Of a DNA stretch of 64,000 nucleotides, positions 7,455-15,587 are shown one piece after another; within the stretch, counting starts at the first letter, position 1, and every line of letters starts with the position of its first letter. The DNA lies in NCBI GenBank assembly GCA_023251135.1, contig JAHEZJ010000012.1, positions 62,001 to 126,000 of the forward strand. The letters are read 5' to 3'. Origin of the DNA: Flavobacterium sp. Lineage in GTDB: Bacteria; Bacteroidota; Bacteroidia; Flavobacteriales; Flavobacteriaceae. Made by a program: the position numbers and the translations under genes. Under the pieces are notes generated by a model. It worked only from the letters and a program-made list of their open reading frames with translations, did no database searches and was not told where the DNA came from.

Positions 7455-8420
7455 TTACTGCACCCTGAACTTCTCTCTGTACTCAATAGGTTTCATGCCT
7501 ACCATTTTATAAAATACTTTTCTAAAAGCTTTGGGATCATTATAGCCCGTTTTCTCTATAATTTCAGAAATCGAAAGCTGGGTTTGTTCCAGATATTTTT
7601 TAGAACTTTCCACTCTTATATTTTGCAAATACTCGATTGGCGGGATACCTGTAACTTGCTTGAACCGTCTGGTCATGTTGCGGGCACTCGTAGGAATGTC
7701 TTTGGTAATTTCTTCCAGTTTTTCGATCGTGTGGTATTGACTTTCTATTTTTTGCTGCAGCATCGCAACTAAGGTGTCATTGTGCAAATGATTCGGTCTA
7801 AAGGTGCTGAAATAACTTTGTTTGTATCGGTTTAAATCAATTGAGAAAATCTTCGCAATTTGAACTGCAATTTCATTTCCACAGTATTTCTGAACCAAAA
7901 GAATCAGTAAGTGAAACGTTGAGGTCGAGCCTCCGCTGGTATACAAACTACCGTCTGCGGTTAAAGTTTCCTCGGGTTTTAATTTTACCAGCGGAAATGC
8001 TTTCGTAAAAGCGCTGCAGGCATCAACATGTGTTGTGGCTAACTTTTCGTTAAGCAAACCCGAAGCGGCAAATAAAAAGGCACCGGTACAAAAACTCGCC
8101 AGTTCGGCTCCGGACTGATGGTGTTTTTTCAGCCAGGGAATGAAATTTTTGTTCTTTGCAATCATCTCACTCATATTATCAGTGGTAAAAGCGGGGATCA
8201 AAATAAGTTCAAGAATGGTGTCCGAATCTTCAATCGGATTAACCTTATACCCAAACAACTGTCCTTCATTGATCTGCTCAGCCGATTGAAATACCATAAT
8301 TTCAAAAGGTTTTTCGTTTTCTTTAGAGAGTTTATTGGCGGTTTCAAAAACTTCTAAAATGGCCGCTATACTTAGTAATTTATAGTCGTGCGGAACAATT
8401 AATCCTACTTTCTTAGTCAT
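7455..8420 (-). CDS. GlxA-type AraC family transcriptional regulator
   Basis: 321 residues in two parts. Residues 1-190 form a DJ-1/PfpI amidotransferase-like sensor domain with a cysteine in the nucleophile-elbow position (Cys111 in ASFCTGAFLFAAS). Residues 215-318 form an AraC helix-turn-helix pair (PTSARNMTRRFKQVTGIPP and a second helix ending KMVGMKPIEYREKF). Such proteins are cytosolic activators whose DJ-1 domain has generally lost enzyme activity. It is transcribed away from the SRPBCC/VOC cluster starting at 8590, which makes those genes candidate targets. Confidence 0.9.
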   Translation of the reverse strand: MTKKVGLIVPHDYKLLSIAAILEVFETANKLSKENEKPFEIMVFQSAEQINEGQLFGYKVNPIEDSDTILELILIPAFTTDNMSEMIAKNKNFIPWLKKHHQSGAELASFCTGAFLFAASGLLNEKLATTHVDACSAFTKAFPLVKLKPEETLTADGSLYTSGGSTSTFHLLILLVQKYCGNEIAVQIAKIFSIDLNRYKQSYFSTFRPNHLHNDTLVAMLQQKIESQYHTIEKLEEITKDIPTSARNMTRRFKQVTGIPPIEYLQNIRVESSKKYLEQTQLSISEIIEKTGYNDPKAFRKVFYKMVGMKPIEYREKFRVQ

Positions 8421-8453
8421 GATAATATAGGTTTTTGGAAAAATGAATGTTTA

Positions 8454-8461
8454 CAAAAGTA
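8454..8461 (-). promoter_or_regulatory. -7 element of the GlxA-type regulator
   Basis: Reverse complement TACTTTTG matches TAnnTTTG perfectly, 34 bp before the ATG at 8420. Confidence 0.6.
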
Positions 8462-8589
8462 AGTATTTTGTCTTAAATGCCCCTAAAATTGACTTTTAAT
8501 GTAACCTAAAGCTAATCCTAAAAAATTAAATTTGCTTTAAATAATTTGTAATTTTATAAAGAAAGATCTTTTATTTTAATAAATAAACC

Positions 8590-8994
8590 ATGATAACAGT
8601 ACAAAATACCATTAACGCACCCGTAAGCAAAGTCTGGGAGTTCTGGACAGCACCCGAACACATCACAAAATGGAGTTTTGGTTCTCCGGACTGGTCTACA
8701 CCTTATGTCGAAAATGATTTGAAGGTTGGAGGTAAATTCAAATATACGATGGCTGCCAAAGACGGAACCGCGACTTTTGATTATGAAGGAGTTTATACTG
8801 GGGTAGAAACCTTTTTGGTAATAGCGTATCAACTATCTGACAACAGAATCGGGAGTGTTCATTTTGAAGAAAGTGCTGAAAAAGTAATTCTTACAGAAAA
8901 ATTTCAGCCTGAAACAGAAAATTCTGAAAGCATGCAAAGGCAATGGTGTCAGGCAGTGATTGACTGTTTTAAAGATTATGTTGAAAATAACTAA
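8590..8994 (+). CDS. SRPBCC (AHSA1-like) protein, copy 1
   Basis: 134 residues, a single START-like SRPBCC fold of the Aha1-C/AHSA1 type: N-terminal strand MITVQNTINAPVSKVWEFWT, helix PEHITKW, strand GGKFKYTMAAKDG and a C-terminal helix ending FKDYVENN. These cytosolic proteins bind hydrophobic ligands in a helix-grip cavity; substrates are rarely known. It is the first of a tandem pair with the gene at 9050: identical length, near-identical first half, divergent second half. Confidence 0.85.
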   Translation: MITVQNTINAPVSKVWEFWTAPEHITKWSFGSPDWSTPYVENDLKVGGKFKYTMAAKDGTATFDYEGVYTGVETFLVIAYQLSDNRIGSVHFEESAEKVILTEKFQPETENSESMQRQWCQAVIDCFKDYVENN

Positions 8995-9049
8995 ATATAA
9001 AACGGAACAAGATTTAAGTTTAATAAATACAATTAAAAAGAAAAACAAA

Positions 9050-9454
9050 ATGATAACAGTACAAAACACGATTAAAGCATCAATAGACAAAGTTTGGGAA
9101 TTTTGGACGTTACCGGAACACATCACAAAATGGAGTTTTGCTTCTCCGGACTGGCATACACCTCATGCCGAAAATGACCTGAGAGTAGGAGGGAAATTTA
9201 CATCGACTATGGCTGCAAAAGATGGCAGTATGAGTTTTGATTTTGGAGGGGAATATACGGTAGTCGAAAAAAATAAAGCCATTGAGTATATTTTAGAAGA
9301 TGGAAGAAAAGTAGAAATTGCTTTTAAAGAAACAGCAAACGGAGTGGAGGTCATTGAAAGTTTTGATCCTGAAACGCAAAATCCGGAAGAAATGCAACGC
9401 GGCGGCTGGCAGGCGATCATGGATAATTTTAAAAGTTATACCGAGAGCAATTAG
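9050..9454 (+). CDS. SRPBCC (AHSA1-like) protein, copy 2
   Basis: 134 residues starting at ATG 9050. A frame-open extension upstream to 8960 overlaps copy 1 and is not homologous to it, whereas MITVQNTI at 9050 matches copy 1 exactly. The first 65 residues are mostly identical to copy 1 (VWEFWT, PEHITKWSF, SPDW, VGGKF, TMAAKDG); the second half has drifted. Same single AHSA1-type domain, ligand unknown. The pattern is a local duplication followed by divergence of the half that lines the cavity and carries the C-terminal helix. Confidence 0.87.
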   Translation: MITVQNTIKASIDKVWEFWTLPEHITKWSFASPDWHTPHAENDLRVGGKFTSTMAAKDGSMSFDFGGEYTVVEKNKAIEYILEDGRKVEIAFKETANGVEVIESFDPETQNPEEMQRGGWQAIMDNFKSYTESN

Positions 9455-9544
9455 TTTTTTTAGGCTCAAAGGTTCAGAGAAGCAAAGTGACAAAGGTGCT
9501 GATTGACATCGCAGAGAAAGAATTTAATTTTAAAAGCAGTAAGA

Positions 9545-9952
9545 ATGACAAAGCAAATATGGCTGAATTTGCCAGTAAAAGAGGTGGCAAAATCAAAAGC
9601 TTTTTTTTCGAAAATAGGATTCTCTTTTAATGAAGAACACGATACACCAAGCTCGACTTGCATGGTGGTTGGAGAAGGAAAATTTGTAGTGATGCTTTTT
9701 GAAGAAGCATTGTTTGCCAGTTTTTCTCAAAATAAACTTACCGATACCCAAACAAGTTCAGAAGTTTTGATCTCCATTGATGCCGAAAGTATTGCCGAGG
9801 TCGACGAACTGGCGAGAAAAGTTACAGAAGCCGGAGGAACTGTTTTTGCTTCTCCTGCAGAAAGTCAGGGCTGGATGTACGGTTTCGGTTTTGCAGATTT
9901 AGACGGTCATCGTTGGAACGTATTATTTATGGATTTTAGTAAACTATCATGA
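9545..9952 (+). CDS. VOC (glyoxalase/bleomycin-resistance-like) protein
   Basis: 135 residues from ATG 9545, chosen because MTKQIWLNLPVKEVAKSKAF is the usual N-terminus; an earlier ATG at 9503 would add 14 unrelated residues within a repeat-like spacer. Two beta-alpha-beta-beta-beta modules (3-65 and 74-131) form one VOC fold. The last strand GFADLDGHRWNVLFMD resembles the glyoxalase FxDPDGHxWE motif, but the metal-binding Glu is replaced by Asn, so metal catalysis is uncertain. It overlaps the next gene by 4 bp (ATGA), implying coupled translation. Confidence 0.82.
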   Translation: MTKQIWLNLPVKEVAKSKAFFSKIGFSFNEEHDTPSSTCMVVGEGKFVVMLFEEALFASFSQNKLTDTQTSSEVLISIDAESIAEVDELARKVTEAGGTVFASPAESQGWMYGFGFADLDGHRWNVLFMDFSKLS

Positions 9953-10392
9953 GTATGGAAACTTTAGAATTTAAAATTAGAATTAAAGCTCCGGCACAAA
10001 AAGTCTGGTCGGTTTTGTGGAATGACGAAACGTATAAAAAATGGACAGGAGCTTTTTGCGAAGGTTCATATGCGGTAAGCGACTGGAATCAGGGTGATAA
10101 AATACATTTTCTGTCTCCAAACGGAGAAGGAATGAACAGCATTATCGAGACCAAAACGCCAAACGAGTACATGGCTTTTAAGCATATAGGTGAAATCAAA
10201 GATTTTAAAGAACTGCCTATTGACGAAGAAACAAAAAAGTGGAGCGGCGCAATGGAAACCTATCGTTTAACAGCCGACGATGAGTTTACCGATCTGGTGG
10301 CTCAGGTAGATGTAGTCGAAAAATACATTGACTACTTTAAAGAAGCTTTTCCTAAAGGGCTCGAAATGGCCAAAGAACTTTCAGAACAATAA
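9949..10392 (+). CDS. SRPBCC family protein
   Basis: 147 residues, a third SRPBCC/AHSA1-type domain: ETLEFKIRIKAPAQKVWSVL, WNDETYKKWT, and a C-terminal helix IDYFKEAFPKGLEMAKEL. It is clearly diverged from the tandem pair at 8590/9050. The start overlaps the VOC stop as ATGA, so the two are translationally coupled and probably work in one pathway, possibly resistance or small-molecule binding. No catalytic residue is evident. Confidence 0.82.
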   Translation: MSMETLEFKIRIKAPAQKVWSVLWNDETYKKWTGAFCEGSYAVSDWNQGDKIHFLSPNGEGMNSIIETKTPNEYMAFKHIGEIKDFKELPIDEETKKWSGAMETYRLTADDEFTDLVAQVDVVEKYIDYFKEAFPKGLEMAKELSEQ

Positions 10393-10439
10393 ATAACAGA
10401 CGACAAACGACAAACAATAAACAAAAAAAAACAAATATC

Positions 10440-10880
10440 ATGGCAACAGCAGTAAACCCCTATTTAATTTTTAACGGAAATTGTGAAGAAGCATTTCTGT
10501 TTTATCAATCCGTTTTTGGAGGAGAATTTCCGTTTCTTGGAAGATTTAATGAAATGCCGGAAGGCGAAGAAGGATGTGGTCCGGTATCCGAAAAAGACGG
10601 TAACCGAATCATGCACGTCTCATTGCCAATTGGAAATACTATCCTGATGGGAAGTGATAGCAGCGAACAATCCGGTGATGTAGTTTTTGGCGGGAATTTT
10701 TCAATCTCCATAAATGTAGACAGCGCAGCAGAAGGCGATAGAATTTTCAACGGACTCTCAGCAGGAGGAGCCGTTTTTATGCCAATGGCGAAAACCTTTT
10801 GGGGAGCTTATTTCGGAATGTTCAAAGACAAATTCGGTGTAAGCTGGATGGTAAACTTTGATGAAAATATACCGACTTAA
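10440..10880 (+). CDS. PhnB-like VOC family protein
   Basis: 146 residues of the PhnB / 3-demethylubiquinone-methyltransferase-like VOC group: VNPYLIFNGNCEEAFLFYQS, then FNEMPEGEE, a central strand IMHVSLPIGNTILMGSD and the terminal FWGAYFGMFKDKFGVSWMVN. Despite the database name, such proteins are not ubiquinone methyltransferases; most are unassigned binding proteins or dioxygenase-fold enzymes. It closes the five-gene SRPBCC/VOC cluster. Confidence 0.83.
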   Translation: MATAVNPYLIFNGNCEEAFLFYQSVFGGEFPFLGRFNEMPEGEEGCGPVSEKDGNRIMHVSLPIGNTILMGSDSSEQSGDVVFGGNFSISINVDSAAEGDRIFNGLSAGGAVFMPMAKTFWGAYFGMFKDKFGVSWMVNFDENIPT

Positions 10881-10912
10881 AATAACTTCTTTCATTTTGT
10901 CCACCATAAAAA

Positions 10913-10949
10913 AGATTTCAGGGATTGCTTATTTTAATCCTTGAAATCT
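10913..10949. repeat. 14-bp inverted repeat in spacer
   Basis: AGATTTCAGGGATT (10913-10926) faces AATCCTTGAAATCT (10936-10949) with one mismatch. The surrounding CCACC...CTGTGGC words resemble the repeats at 38082-38142 and 38910-38986. There is no T-run, so it is probably a repeat and not a terminator. Confidence 0.55.
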
Positions 10950-11022
10950 GTGGCAAAAAACAGTATTGAGATCAAAAAAGTTAGGTTATTTTGATCCCGG
11001 AACTTAATTGTTAAATTACTCC

Positions 11023-11053
11023 AAAAAGCACATTCTTAGGTGCTTTTTCTTTT
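11023..11053 (+). terminator. Terminator-like hairpin
   Basis: AAAAAGCAC / GTGCTTTTT stem with an 8-nt loop and a T-rich tail, between the VOC gene and serB. Confidence 0.7.
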
Positions 11054-11130
11054 TAAAAAACAAGCAATATCTTTTTTTATCAACTTTAGATTGTCGATTT
11101 TTGTCACTCATAAAATCAATAAAGATTAAG

Positions 11131-12360
11131 ATGGTAAGAGAAGACAAAGAGATTATTTTATTAAAAGTTTCAGGACATGATAAAATAGGAGTGACGGCAG
11201 GTTTGACTGCTGTGTTGGCAACCTACGATGCTAATATTTTAGATATTGGTCAGGCCGATATTCATGACACACTTTCTCTGGGGATTTTATTTGAAATTCA
11301 GGCAGGTTCCTCCTCGGGCCCGGTTTTAAAAGACTTGCTGTTCAAAGCTTATGAGTTGGAAATTAAAGTAAAATTTATTCCAATCTCTATCGACGATTAC
11401 GAAAAGTGGGTAAAATCACAGTCCAAACAGCGTTACATTATCAATATACTGGGCGAAAAACTGACCGCTTCTCAGCTGGCTGCTGTAACTAAAATAATGT
11501 CAGACCAGCATCTGAATATTGATTCTATCATAAGATTAACAGGGAGAACCTCTATTGTAGAAATAGAAGAATATCCACGCTCCTGCATACAATTATCCGT
11601 GACCGGTGAAATTGTAGATAAGATCCATATGACGGCAAGTTTCATGGAGATTTCCAGAACTTTGGATGTCGATATTTCATTCCAGGAAGACAATATTTAC
11701 AGACGAAACAGACGTTTGGTTTGCTTCGATATGGACTCGACTTTAATTCAGACTGAAGTAATTGATGAACTGGCTGAGCTGAACGGAGTAGGAGATGAGG
11801 TTCGTGCTATCACTGAATCGGCAATGAATGGCGAGATTGATTTCAACGAAAGTTTCAAACAGCGTATGGCTTTGCTTGAAGGGCTGAGTGAAGATGTTTT
11901 GCAAAATGTTGCCCTCAATTTACCCATTACAAAAGGAGCGCATCGATTGATGAAAGCCTTAAAATATTACGGATATAAAACGGCCATATTGTCTGGGGGA
12001 TTCACCTATTTTGGAGAGTACCTACAGAAAGAATTGGGTATCGATTATGTTCATGCGAATCGATTAGAAATTAAAGACGGTAAGCTAACCGGTAAATATA
12101 TAGGCGATATTGTAGACGGCCAAAAGAAAGCCGAATACCTTAAAGCAATCGCCGAAAAAGAAGGAATTCACATCAATCAGACCATAGCGGTCGGAGACGG
12201 TGCCAATGACTTGCCAATGCTAAATTTAGCAGGTTTGGGAATTGCTTTTCACGCCAAACCAAAAGTAAAAGAAAACGCTGCAACCTCAATTTCAAGCCTG
12301 GGTCTTGACGGAGTTTTATACTTATTAGGATACCACGACAGGTATATTGATATGATGTAA
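11131..12360 (+). CDS. serB: Phosphoserine phosphatase with double ACT domain
   Basis: 409 residues from ATG 11131; the longer open frame to 11008 runs through a terminator hairpin and is not coding. Two ACT-like ligand-binding domains (about 7-85 and 101-180) precede a HAD phosphatase: motif I FDMDSTL with Asp200 (nucleophile) and Asp202, motif II SGGF at 288-291, motif III Lys in GQKKAEY, and motif IV GDGANDLPM with Asp356 and Asp360. It catalyses the last step of serine biosynthesis. The ACT pair suggests amino-acid feedback control. Flanked by terminators, so probably monocistronic. Confidence 0.95.
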   Translation: MVREDKEIILLKVSGHDKIGVTAGLTAVLATYDANILDIGQADIHDTLSLGILFEIQAGSSSGPVLKDLLFKAYELEIKVKFIPISIDDYEKWVKSQSKQRYIINILGEKLTASQLAAVTKIMSDQHLNIDSIIRLTGRTSIVEIEEYPRSCIQLSVTGEIVDKIHMTASFMEISRTLDVDISFQEDNIYRRNRRLVCFDMDSTLIQTEVIDELAELNGVGDEVRAITESAMNGEIDFNESFKQRMALLEGLSEDVLQNVALNLPITKGAHRLMKALKYYGYKTAILSGGFTYFGEYLQKELGIDYVHANRLEIKDGKLTGKYIGDIVDGQKKAEYLKAIAEKEGIHINQTIAVGDGANDLPMLNLAGLGIAFHAKPKVKENAATSISSLGLDGVLYLLGYHDRYIDMM

Positions 12361-12382
12361 ACCTGACAGTCGAAATAAATCA

Positions 12383-12419
12383 AAAAAACCTTAGTTTTTA
12401 TAAAAGCTAAGGTTTTTTT
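12383..12419 (+). terminator. Rho-independent terminator of serB
   Basis: AAAAACCTTAG / CTAAGGTTTTT stem with a 12-nt loop and T-run, 22 bp after the serB stop. Confidence 0.9.
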
Positions 12420-12420
12420 A

Positions 12421-12524
12421 TGGGCATGTCCCGCTGAAAAAGCGGGTCGGGCTATTCGCTGCAATCTTTTGTGTCCGCTGCGGCGGACACAAAAGGATTT
12501 CCACTTCTATCCCTCATGCGATTC
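12421..12524. repeat. GC-rich double-palindrome intergenic element
   Basis: A GC-rich island in AT-rich DNA. Palindrome 1: CCCGCT (12430-12435), loop GAAAA, AGCGGG (12441-12446). Palindrome 2: TTTTGTGTCCGC (12467-12478), loop TGCG, GCGGACACAAAA (12483-12494). Linker GGGCTATTCGCTGCAATC and trailing GGATTTCCACTTCTATCCCT resemble a dispersed element I recall from other Flavobacterium spacers. No frame is present. It could be a REP-like mobile palindrome or a structured RNA. Confidence 0.7.
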
Positions 12525-12538
12525 GGTAATATTGAGTC

Positions 12539-12784
12539 TTATTTTTCTCTGGATTTCAATTCTTCTTTGATGTCTTTTAAAGTCTTAAAATTCAAAACAA
12601 GTAGTGGTAGTAAAGCAATAGGAACAACCTGAGAAGCACTGAATCCTTTTTTAAAAACAAGATAGATGTTGACAATACATAATAAAAGTAAAATTACGGC
12701 AAAGCTATAGGTGGCTGTTTTTGACATTTTTTGGCTTTTAAGTAATTCTTCAGTAGTCATTTCGCTAAATTTTTTAGTACTCAT
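12539..12784 (-). CDS. Small two-helix membrane protein
   Basis: 81 residues: a charged N-terminus (MSTKKFSEMTTEELLKSQKM), two membrane helices (about 24-44 and 50-66) and a lysine/glutamate-rich tail. I do not recognise a family. It is the last of three minus-strand genes, 43 bp after the archaemetzincin-like gene, and may share its transcript. Likely inner membrane; function unknown. Confidence 0.7.
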   Translation of the reverse strand: MSTKKFSEMTTEELLKSQKMSKTATYSFAVILLLLCIVNIYLVFKKGFSASQVVPIALLPLLVLNFKTLKDIKEELKSREK

Positions 12785-12827
12785 CTTATTTTGGTTTTTG
12801 GTTAATTGAATAGTGTATTTTGAGATT

Positions 12828-13418
12828 TCAGGTTGCAGGATGGTTTAGTTTCCACCCCTTTCCGATTAAATAGTTTTTACATTTTAAGCAAAAATTAGTT
12901 TCCTCATCTAAATGATTTTTTCCTTCAGCATCCCTCATTAAACATGTTTTTACAGGACAATGAGGCAGACCTTCGGTATGACCTAACTCATGCAAAACAA
13001 CTTTATAGAATTGTACTTCTTTGTTTCTTTTACTCAGTCTAAAATCAGAAACCACGCAGGATTTGCCAGGATGATACCCTAGTCCCATAACGCCCCAATC
13101 CTTGTTTTTACCTTTGGTAGCGCTAATGTCGCTGTTGGATAAACCCACAATTACAGAATCTTTACCGACGCTATCTTTGATGGTTTTAATAATAGTGTCG
13201 GCACGATACCTGTTTCGGGCCGGGTAAAATGCGTTTTCCGGGAAGGGAATGTTGGCTCTTAAAACAACATTAGGATTAATCGTTTGTATTTTATGATAAA
13301 CATTTTTTGCCTGCTCTGTTTTGAAATTCCCCAAAGGTTGAAGAACAATTATTTTTGAATGTTGTTCTTTGGTACAGGAAACGAGAATAAACAATAAAAT
13401 CAAAAGGTAACTTTTCAT
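12828..13418 (-). CDS. Archaemetzincin-like zinc metalloprotease lipoprotein
   Basis: 196 residues. The lipoprotein signal ends at lipobox LVSC with Cys15. The active site is an extended zinc motif HELGHTEGLPHC (143-154): His143, Glu144, His147 and His153. It is followed by Cys159-Leu-Met161 and a FCLKC pair (Cys177, Cys180), which matches the archaemetzincin pattern of HExxHxxG plus four cysteines and a Met-turn; the gap to the last pair is 15 rather than the usual 17. So this is probably an envelope-anchored protease with a second structural zinc. It overlaps the upstream gene by 4 bp. Confidence 0.82.
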   Translation of the reverse strand: MKSYLLILLFILVSCTKEQHSKIIVLQPLGNFKTEQAKNVYHKIQTINPNVVLRANIPFPENAFYPARNRYRADTIIKTIKDSVGKDSVIVGLSNSDISATKGKNKDWGVMGLGYHPGKSCVVSDFRLSKRNKEVQFYKVVLHELGHTEGLPHCPVKTCLMRDAEGKNHLDEETNFCLKCKNYLIGKGWKLNHPAT

Positions 13419-14020
13419 TTTGCAGATTCTAACTTTGTTAACTCAATATTTTTAATAGATCCCAGAGGAGCAATTTTGATCGCATTATTTTTTGGAGTCA
13501 GATAAAAATAATAAGCGCTATTTACATCTATCAAAAAAATGGCTTCGGTTTCGCCTGTGTTAAAGGTAAGTTTTTGCTCGTATTTCAGTTTATTGAGCCT
13601 GATTTTCTCTGCAATTTTGTGACCTTCGCCAATTCCTAAACCAAGAAAAAAACTAAGCAATCCAATTCCAATGGAAACTAGAAAAAAATGTTTCAGCTTG
13701 CTTTTGATCTCTAAGTCTGAAAATTTATCGCCATCCGGTTTAGTACCGATTAATTTTTTTGCCCAGCTTTTGTTGCGATCCTTGTAGCACAAACTCAGAA
13801 AAACTAAGATAAGAACGGCGAAAACCATTAGGCTTAAAATGATAATCGGATTTGCAGTCAGATCAGCAATGGGACTGATCAGAATATCCATAATGGTGGA
13901 GTATTTCAGAATGTTTATTTTTAATTGGAAAAAGAAAACACATTCTTTTAAAATTCCCAGTACGACAAGAAACAGATAACCTATTGGAATTAAATTCTGG
14001 ATTTTTTCTGTTGATTCCAT
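13415..14020 (-). CDS. Multi-helix membrane protein of unknown function
   Basis: 201 residues with predicted helices at about 10-28, 55-79 and 110-130, then a C-terminal soluble part (140-201) that reads like a small beta domain. No known family recognised. It overlaps the archaemetzincin-like gene by 4 bp on the same strand, so the two proteins are probably made together; a membrane partner or activator of the protease is possible but unproven. It starts 40 bp after the GH3-family gene ends and may belong to the same operon. Confidence 0.65.
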   Translation of the reverse strand: MESTEKIQNLIPIGYLFLVVLGILKECVFFFQLKINILKYSTIMDILISPIADLTANPIIILSLMVFAVLILVFLSLCYKDRNKSWAKKLIGTKPDGDKFSDLEIKSKLKHFFLVSIGIGLLSFFLGLGIGEGHKIAEKIRLNKLKYEQKLTFNTGETEAIFLIDVNSAYYFYLTPKNNAIKIAPLGSIKNIELTKLESAK

Positions 14021-14060
14021 TCTAACTAACGTGGTATTTCATTAAAGTTCCTATAAAAAA

Positions 14061-15569
14061 CTACATCTCTTTCAATTGCTCCAAATAATCCCTCTGATTC
14101 GAAAGTCTTGGAATCTTATGCTGTCCGCCTAATTTGTCACGTTCTTTTAGCCAGTCGTAAAACAGGTTCTCGCGCGCTACATTAATCACCAGAGGATTTA
14201 AAGTCATATTGTTGTGACGTTTGGCTTCGTAATCAGAATTTAAAGTTTGTAGTGTTTCATCCAGCACTTTTTGAAAAAGCCCTACATCAGCAGGTTTTTT
14301 CTTGAATTCGATCATCCATTCGTGAGCTCCTTTTTCTTTGTCCTGCATAAAAATAGGTGCAACGGTATAATCGATCACTTCGGTGTGGGTCAGCTGGCAG
14401 GCTTTGGCAATGGCCTGATCGGTATTTTCGACCATTAGTTCTTCTCCAAAAACATTAATATGATGTTTGGTTCTGCCTGTTACTCTGATTCTATAAGGGT
14501 TTAGCGAAGTAAAACGAACCGTATCTCCAATCAAATAGCGCCATAAACCGGAATTCGTTGTAATGACAATGGCATAGTTTTTATCCAGCTCCACATCGGC
14601 CAAACGAATTACTTTTTGATTTGGAGTACCAAAGGTATCCATGGCTATAAATTCATAGAAAATACCATAATCCAGCATCAACAGTAAATCGCTCGAATTG
14701 TTTAAATCCTGAATAGCAAAAAAGCCTTCCGAAGCATTGTAGATTTCGTAGTATCTGAAATCTTTGCTCGGTAAAATCTTTTTGTATTGTTCTTTATATG
14801 GGGAGAAACTTACGCCTCCGTGGAAATAAACTTCTAGGTTTGGCCAGAGGTCCAAAAGACTTTCCTTGCCCGTGTTCTCCAAAACTTTATTCATTAAAAC
14901 GAGCATCCACGACGGAACGCCTGCAAAACTGGTTACATTTTCGTTTTTCGTTTCATTTATAATCGCAGCAATTTTAGATTCCCATTCGCTCATTAGCGAA
15001 GTTTTGCTGCTTGGGGTACTGCTAAATTCAGCCCAGATAGGCATATTCTCAATCAAAATGGCAGATAAATCGCCAAAGAAGGTATTGTTGTTTTCATAGA
15101 TTTGGGAACTTCCGCCCAAACGGAGACTTTTGCCCAGAAACAATTCCGAATCCTCATTGTTGTTGAGGTACAGACAAAGTAAATCTTTACTCCCTTTATA
15201 ATGACAATCCTCGAGGGCTTCATTACTCACAGGGATAAACTTACTTTTGGCATTGGTAGTTCCGCTCGATTTAGCAAACCATTTTATTGGGGTTTCCCAA
15301 AATACATTTTGTTCCCCTTGTCGGGTGCGTTCAATCAAAGGCTGAAGCTCTTCGTAGGTCGCAATCGGCACCCTTTCGGCAAAAGTTTGATAAGAATTGA
15401 TCGATGCAAAATCATACTGTTTCCCTACAATAGTATTTTCTGAAGCTGTCAATAAATTGTGCAGCAGCTCTTCCTGAACTTCATTCGGATATTTTAGAAA
15501 AAGTTCTATTTGATGTATCCTTTGTTTTAGGACCCAGGAAGCGAAAGAGTTGATTATTGATAAGGGCAT
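14061..15569 (-). CDS. GH3 auxin-responsive-promoter family acyl-adenylate ligase
   Basis: 502 residues, full-length GH3 superfamily. The N-terminal segment has KWFAKSSGTTNAKSKFIPVS, a P-loop-like ATP-binding SSGTT motif near residue 110; YEIYNASEGFFAIQD (about 275-289) is the second nucleotide motif; YLIGDTVRFTS (about 343-353) is the third. Plant GH3 enzymes couple hormones to amino acids through acyl-adenylates; bacterial members are largely uncharacterised and no amino-acid acceptor can be inferred. Cytosolic. It is divergent from DUF2797 across a spacer with long inverted repeats. Confidence 0.88.
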   Translation of the reverse strand: MPLSIINSFASWVLKQRIHQIELFLKYPNEVQEELLHNLLTASENTIVGKQYDFASINSYQTFAERVPIATYEELQPLIERTRQGEQNVFWETPIKWFAKSSGTTNAKSKFIPVSNEALEDCHYKGSKDLLCLYLNNNEDSELFLGKSLRLGGSSQIYENNNTFFGDLSAILIENMPIWAEFSSTPSSKTSLMSEWESKIAAIINETKNENVTSFAGVPSWMLVLMNKVLENTGKESLLDLWPNLEVYFHGGVSFSPYKEQYKKILPSKDFRYYEIYNASEGFFAIQDLNNSSDLLLMLDYGIFYEFIAMDTFGTPNQKVIRLADVELDKNYAIVITTNSGLWRYLIGDTVRFTSLNPYRIRVTGRTKHHINVFGEELMVENTDQAIAKACQLTHTEVIDYTVAPIFMQDKEKGAHEWMIEFKKKPADVGLFQKVLDETLQTLNSDYEAKRHNNMTLNPLVINVARENLFYDWLKERDKLGGQHKIPRLSNQRDYLEQLKEM

Positions 15570-15587
15570 GAGTGAAATTTATATTTT

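Noticed and set aside
8960..9049. 30-residue N-terminal extension of the second SRPBCC protein
   Set aside because: It overlaps the end of copy 1 and has no counterpart in that copy; the shared MITVQNTI begins at 9050.
10440..10880. Ubiquinone methyltransferase
   Set aside because: The database name of PhnB-like VOC proteins is misleading; no SAM motif is present and this lineage mainly uses menaquinone.
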